From the NCBI GenBank assembly GCA_016296285.1, contig JAEDJP010000020.1, positions 1 to 18,361 on the forward strand: 18,361 nucleotides of DNA, written 5' to 3'. The position numbers were made by a program, and so were the translations under genes. Numbering within the stretch: position 1 is the stretch's first letter; every line of letters starts with the position of its first letter. This DNA comes from Bacilli bacterium (GTDB lineage Bacteria; Bacillota_I; Bacilli_A; RFN20; CAG-826). Shown here in pieces: positions 15,002 to 18,361 of this stretch. The notes under the pieces were generated by a model. It was given only the letters and a program-made list of their open reading frames with translations. It did not search any database and was not told the origin of the DNA.

Positions 15002-15145
15002 TTTCCCCGGTTTCCTAAAATTATTTATTGCAAGAACACAAGCATATTTTGTTACTGATTTATCGTTTTTTATCGCGTTTTTCAAAACCGAAAGGGCTTA
15101 CATCGTTTGGCAAAATAAGCTCAATCCACTTCCTGTTGAGAGACG

Positions 15146-15173
15146 AAAAACGGGCGAGAGAACCCCTCGCCCG
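15146..15173 (-). terminator. Intrinsic terminator of the ZIP transporter gene
   Basis: Perfect 8-bp stem CGGGCGAG/CTCGCCCG with a 7-base loop. On the minus strand it is followed by TTTTT. It lies 29 bp past the transporter stop codon. Confidence 0.88.
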
Positions 15174-15201
15174 CAACTTCAAAAAAACGGGAGTTTCCGA
15201 T

Positions 15202-16017
15202 TCAGAGGAGCAATTCCATGAGCATCATGAAGCCGAACCCGACCATGAAAGCGGCAAGCCCGAAATGCTCGACGCCTTTCTTTGAAACCTGGGGAACGAG
15301 GTCCTCAATGATGACATAGAGCATGGCCCCGGCGCCGAAAGAGAGAAACCATGGCATCGCGGATGAGAGGAAGGCCGAGAGGAACATCCCGAGCACCGCG
15401 GCAATCGGCTCGACCGCGCCGCTGAGGACGCCATAGCCAAAGGCTTTGCCGCGCGACATCCCATCAATATAAAGAGGAACGGAAATCGCCATTCCTTCCG
15501 GGAGGTCTTGGATGGCGATGCCGATGGAAAGGACAAGAGCAGAGGTCGCGAAGGCAAGTGCCCCTTCTAGATTTCCGGCTTGGTATGCAGACAAGGCAAG
15601 CCCGCAAGAGAATCCCGTGACGAGTCCTTCGGGGAGGTTGTGAATCGCGACAGCGAGAAAGAACTTGAGTTCTTCTTTCAGACGCGGGGCGGAAGGGCCT
15701 TCCGGCGTCGAGGCACCCACGTGAAGATGTGGCACGACCTTGTCGATGAGATAGAGAAGCAAAGCTCCGAGAGCGAGACCACCGATGGGGGGAAGCCAGG
15801 AAAGGGATGGATCGAGAATCGCCTTGGATTCCTCGATCGAGGGATTGAGAAGGCCGAAAAAGGCGGCGGCGAGCATGACCCCGCTTGCGAGTCCCATGGC
15901 AATCGCCTGAAAACGATCGCCGGGCTTCTTTTTGAAGAAGAACACGGATGCGCTCCCCAAGGTCGTGCCGAGGAAGACGATCGCGATGGAAAGGACAATG
16001 GTACCGATGACGTTCAT
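15202..16017 (-). CDS. ZIP-family divalent metal transporter
   Basis: 271 residues with about eight membrane helices, typical of bacterial ZIP proteins that import zinc or related divalent metals. The two metal-site helices are seen: AVAIHNLPEGLVTGF (residues 122-135, HNLPEG at 126-131) and IGIAIQDLPEGMAISVPL (165-182, QDLPEG at 170-175). A Glu in GAVEPIAA (200-207) fits the next helix. The Gln in the second motif marks the Gram-positive/BbZIP-like type with a binuclear centre, not the HExxH type. A His pair, HLH (97-99), occupies the short cytoplasmic loop before TM4. No Shine-Dalgarno is visible; a TATAAT box ends 10 bp before the ATG, pointing to a nearly leaderless mRNA. It is monocistronic with its own terminator. 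The metal cannot be predicted from sequence. Confidence 0.9.
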   Translation of the reverse strand: MNVIGTIVLSIAIVFLGTTLGSASVFFFKKKPGDRFQAIAMGLASGVMLAAAFFGLLNPSIEESKAILDPSLSWLPPIGGLALGALLLYLIDKVVPHLHVGASTPEGPSAPRLKEELKFFLAVAIHNLPEGLVTGFSCGLALSAYQAGNLEGALAFATSALVLSIGIAIQDLPEGMAISVPLYIDGMSRGKAFGYGVLSGAVEPIAAVLGMFLSAFLSSAMPWFLSFGAGAMLYVIIEDLVPQVSKKGVEHFGLAAFMVGFGFMMLMELLL

Positions 16018-16027
16018 AACGGAAAGG

Positions 16028-16056
16028 ATTATAGAATGCTTCTTTTCATTTATAAA
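16028..16056 (-). promoter_or_regulatory. Promoter abutting the ZIP transporter start
   Basis: On the minus strand TTTATA (16056-16051) and a perfect TATAAT (16033-16028) are 17 bp apart. The expected transcription start is about 4 bases before ATG 16017, leaving no room for a ribosome binding site. Confidence 0.6.
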
Positions 16057-16078
16057 CTAAGATTAACTTTATTTTTCT

Positions 16079-16106
16079 TTGTTCTTCTCGGGAGTTGTCG
16101 GATAAT
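16079..16106 (+). promoter_or_regulatory. Possible promoter of the sugar transferase gene
   Basis: TTGTTC (16079-16084) and GATAAT (16101-16106) are 16 bp apart, divergent from the ZIP promoter. The leader to ATG 16128 would be about 15 bases with no strong Shine-Dalgarno. Confidence 0.35.
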
Positions 16107-16127
16107 CCTTCTTGGACTCGTACCCCC

Positions 16128-16736
16128 ATGCGAACCAGCCAAAAAATCTATCTCCCCTTCAAACGCCTCATCGGCATTCTCGGGTCGATCGTGAGCATTG
16201 TCCTCTGCCTCGTCCTCCTTTGGTGGTGGATCATTCCCATCAACGCGATCGCGACGAAAGGCCATCCCTTTTTCGTCCAGGAACGCCTCGGGAAGAACAA
16301 AAAGGTGTTCAAGATGATTAAGTTCCGTTCCATGCGCACGGACGCGAATCCCAACCTCGCCCCTTCCGACATGAAAGAGGGGTATCGTTCGTCCATGGAG
16401 ACGAAGTTCGGGCGGTTCTTGCGCGCTTCTTCTCTCGACGAGACCCCGCAACTTTTGAATATTCTCATCGGCCAAATGGCTTTCATCGGGCCCCGGCCCG
16501 GCGCCGCGAAAAACGAGGAAGAGCTCGTGCGGTTGCGCGATTCCTATTCCCCGAGCGCCTTCGCGGTAAAACCCGGATTAAGCGGCTATGCCCAGACGCG
16601 CATGAGCCGTATGCACGATCCAGCCCTCAAGGCCAAATGGGATCACGAATACGTCGTGCGCATGTCCCTCTGGTTCGATATCAAGATCTTCGTCTATACC
16701 GCCCTCAAGATCTTCGGGGCCGTCAAAGGAAGGTAA
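16128..16736 (+). CDS. Initiating sugar-1-phosphate transferase (monotopic phosphoglycosyltransferase)
   Basis: 202 residues, the compact PglC/WcaJ-C-terminal form with a single hydrophobic hairpin (about 12-38). Family motifs occur in order: KGHPFFVQERLGKN (44-57), FKMIKFRSMR (61-70), ASSLDETPQLLNIL (100-113, with the catalytic Asp-Glu pair D104-E105), FIGPRPG (119-125), KPGLSGYAQ (148-156) and WFDIKIFVYT (182-191). The enzyme moves a sugar-1-phosphate from a UDP-sugar onto undecaprenyl phosphate, the first step of repeat-unit assembly. ATG 16128 was chosen; a TTG at 16095 would lie partly in the promoter. It is separated from the glycan cluster by about 3.4 kb, and a terminator overlaps its stop codon. 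Whether it serves this cluster is inferred. Confidence 0.9.
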   Translation: MRTSQKIYLPFKRLIGILGSIVSIVLCLVLLWWWIIPINAIATKGHPFFVQERLGKNKKVFKMIKFRSMRTDANPNLAPSDMKEGYRSSMETKFGRFLRASSLDETPQLLNILIGQMAFIGPRPGAAKNEEELVRLRDSYSPSAFAVKPGLSGYAQTRMSRMHDPALKAKWDHEYVVRMSLWFDIKIFVYTALKIFGAVKGR

Positions 16737-16754
16737 CGCCTTCCTTCTTTTTTT
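16726..16754 (+). terminator. Intrinsic terminator overlapping the sugar transferase stop
   Basis: Perfect 8-bp stem AAGGAAGG/CCTTCCTT with loop TAACG, which contains the TAA stop codon, followed by CTTTTTTT. Confidence 0.9.
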
Positions 16755-16762
16755 CGTTCCCG

Positions 16763-16789
16763 TGCTAGAATAGCGGGGCAAAACGAAAG
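16763..16789 (+). promoter_or_regulatory. Extended -10 promoter of the M32 carboxypeptidase
   Basis: TGCTAGAAT at 16763-16771 fits an extended -10. The expected start near 16778 gives a ~19-base leader with the AAAGGAA ribosome binding site (16786-16792). No clear -35 is seen; the preceding terminator T-run occupies that place. Confidence 0.55.
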
Positions 16790-16796
16790 GAACGTT

Positions 16797-18269
16797 ATGA
16801 CCCCTAGCTATCAAAAACTCATCCCTTACATCGAGAAGCGGAGAAAGCTCCACTATCTTTGCTCGATCCTCAATTACGACATGGCGACATGCTGCCCGAC
16901 GAAAAGCCTCGAGGAAATCGGGGTCCTCTTAAGCGAGGTCGACGTCGAAGGAGCGAACGTCTCGAAAGACCCCGAATTCATCCGTCTCGTCAAGGAAGCG
17001 GCGCAAGACCCCGAACTTAACGACGCGGAACGCCGCTTCGTCGAGCACGAACTCGAAAGCATCGAGTACCTTGAGAAGCTCTCCTCCGAAGAATACCTCG
17101 CGATGCGGAAGGCCTACACGAAAAGCAACGAGATGTGGCGCCTTTACAAGCCTAGCGGCGACTTCTCTTCCTGGCTTCCCTATTGGGAGGCGTGCGTCGA
17201 GGCGAAACGGAAAGAATGCTCGCTCAAGCGGAAAGATGGCGAGACCCTTTACGATGTTTGCCTCCGCACCTACGAGCCCGGCAGCTCGGAAAAGGAGATC
17301 GACCGCGTCTTCATTCCTCTCAAGGCCTATTTGATCCCCAAGGTCAAAGAGGCGATCAAGAAACAAGCGAGCGCCCCGAAAGCCAAGAACCTCGCCTTTC
17401 CCAAAGAAAAGCAGGAAAGGCTTTCCTACGCCCTTTTGAAGGTCATCGGATACGATTTGGACATGGGGGCTTTGCGGGAATCCGAGCATCCCTTCTCCGA
17501 CAACCTCTCGCGTTACGACGCGCGCATCACGACGAATTACGACGAGGGCGACTTCCGTTCCTCCCTCTTCTCGGTCCTTCACGAAGGCGGGCACGCCCTT
17601 GAATTTCAGCATTGGCCGGAAAAGCAATACGAAGATGGTGTTGAGGGCTTCGCGACCGCGGCCATCTGCGAGACCCATTCGCGTTTCTACGAGAACCTCC
17701 TCGGCAGGAGCAAGGCTTTCGTCCCGACCCTCCGGAAAGCCCTCGCGGAAACCCTGGATCCGTCGTTTGTCTCTTGGAGCGATGAAGAGATCTACGCCCT
17801 CGGGAACGAGGTGAAGCCCATCGCGAACCGTTGCGATTCCGACGAGCTCACTTATTCCCTCCACATCATCCTCCGTTACGAGATCGAGAAGGAACTCATC
17901 AACGGGCGCATCTCCTGCGCGGAAGTCCCCGCGATGTGGAACCGCTTGACCGAGGAATACCTCGGGGTCAAGATCGAGAACGACCGCGATGGCTGCATGC
18001 AGGACATCCATTGGACCGATGGCGAATTCGGGTATTTCCCCTCCTACGCCCTCGGGAACATCTACGGGGCGATGATCCTGAACAAGATGAAAGAATCGAT
18101 CGACGTCCCCCTTCTTTTGCGTGAAGGGAACCTCTCTCCGATCCTGGATTGGCTCGCGGAACACGATTATCCCCACGACTACAAGAAACCCGTGGATTGG
18201 ATTCGCGCGGTGACGGGCAGGGACATGGATTCCTCCGACTTCATCGCCTACCTCGACGAGAAATATTGA
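16797..18269 (+). CDS. M32-family metallocarboxypeptidase (carboxypeptidase Taq type)
   Basis: 490 residues, the usual length for M32. Key elements are DARITTNYDEGDFRSSLFSV (241-260), the zinc motif HEGGH (262-266) and CETHSRFYEN (291-300). The third zinc ligand E292 is 26 residues after the second His, as in known M32 enzymes. DSDELTYSLHIILRYEIEK (347-365) and QDIHWTDGEFGYFPSYALGN (402-421) complete the substrate-binding signature. The N-terminal half is a charged helical lid with LNYDMATCCP near residue 25. No signal peptide, so it acts in the cytoplasm, releasing C-terminal amino acids from peptides, most likely in peptide recycling. It has its own promoter, an AAAGGAA site and a strong terminator. 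Unrelated to polysaccharide synthesis by sequence. Confidence 0.94.
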   Translation: MTPSYQKLIPYIEKRRKLHYLCSILNYDMATCCPTKSLEEIGVLLSEVDVEGANVSKDPEFIRLVKEAAQDPELNDAERRFVEHELESIEYLEKLSSEEYLAMRKAYTKSNEMWRLYKPSGDFSSWLPYWEACVEAKRKECSLKRKDGETLYDVCLRTYEPGSSEKEIDRVFIPLKAYLIPKVKEAIKKQASAPKAKNLAFPKEKQERLSYALLKVIGYDLDMGALRESEHPFSDNLSRYDARITTNYDEGDFRSSLFSVLHEGGHALEFQHWPEKQYEDGVEGFATAAICETHSRFYENLLGRSKAFVPTLRKALAETLDPSFVSWSDEEIYALGNEVKPIANRCDSDELTYSLHIILRYEIEKELINGRISCAEVPAMWNRLTEEYLGVKIENDRDGCMQDIHWTDGEFGYFPSYALGNIYGAMILNKMKESIDVPLLLREGNLSPILDWLAEHDYPHDYKKPVDWIRAVTGRDMDSSDFIAYLDEKY

Positions 18270-18277
18270 CGAAAGAG

Positions 18278-18313
18278 AAAGGGCGCCGTCCCAAGCAAGG
18301 GGCGGCGCCTTTT
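18278..18313 (+). terminator. Intrinsic terminator after the carboxypeptidase gene
   Basis: An 11-bp GC-rich stem, GGCGCCGTCCC against GGGGCGGCGCC with one G-T pair, and a 6-base loop. It is flanked by AAA and followed by TTTT. It lies 9 bp past the stop codon. No gene is seen in the remaining 48 bases of the window. Confidence 0.92.
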
Positions 18314-18361
18314 CTTACACTTAGAGCCGAGAACATGATCTCCTCTAGAAAGAATCCATCC

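Noticed and set aside
16929..18176. 415-codon minus-strand frame opposite the carboxypeptidase
   Set aside because: The plus strand encodes a full M32 enzyme with all zinc ligands; the antisense frame is a codon-bias shadow.

Overview
The window looks like part of a Bacillota chromosome of moderate-to-high GC, probably an uncultured gut member of the Bacilli/Erysipelotrichia side. The grounds are strong AGGAGG-type ribosome binding sites, frequent GTG starts, TGA used as a normal stop (genetic code 11), a Gram-positive style secreted protein, an AAA/DUF4143 ATPase and an M32 carboxypeptidase. The taxonomic call is inference; no rRNA or tRNA gene is present.

Most of the window (about 1-12.7 kb) is an accessory surface-polysaccharide locus of the Wzx/Wzy-dependent type. 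On the left are the end of a GLUG/beta-helix-like surface protein and, 2 bp later, an O-antigen-type polymerase (wzy). These face a glycosyltransferase on the minus strand. Diverging from that gene is a plus-strand operon of hexapeptide acyltransferase, Wzx-type flippase and GT4 glycosyltransferase, joined by overlapping start and stop codons. A second, minus-strand operon (12.7-9.8 kb) holds an AmsE-like GT2 glycosyltransferase, an unusual GT-A-like protein and a GT4-like glycosyltransferase. A short initiating phosphoglycosyltransferase (WcaJ/PglC type) lies apart at 16.1 kb and could start the lipid-linked repeat unit.

Between the two glycan operons sit two foreign-looking pieces. One is a complete IS3-family element (6887-8268) with 9-bp terminal inverted repeats and a 3-bp TTT target duplication. 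Its orfA and orfB are in an unusual relative frame across an A7 tract. The other is an AAA/DUF4143 ATPase gene with an array of AT-rich 33-bp direct repeats just upstream of its promoter.

The right part (12.8-18.3 kb) is more mixed. It holds about 700 bp with no intact gene and some broken reading frames, and a secreted protein made of a Cys-rich module plus two copies of a ~170-residue beta-rich domain. A ZIP-family metal transporter, the sugar-1-phosphate transferase and an M32 carboxypeptidase follow. Clear intrinsic terminators follow the secreted protein, the ZIP transporter, the sugar transferase and the carboxypeptidase.

The best leads for something undescribed are the 33-bp repeat array in front of the ATPase, two genes that appear to be transcribed leaderless from promoters abutting their start codons, the odd IS3 frame arrangement, and the duplicated-domain secreted protein.
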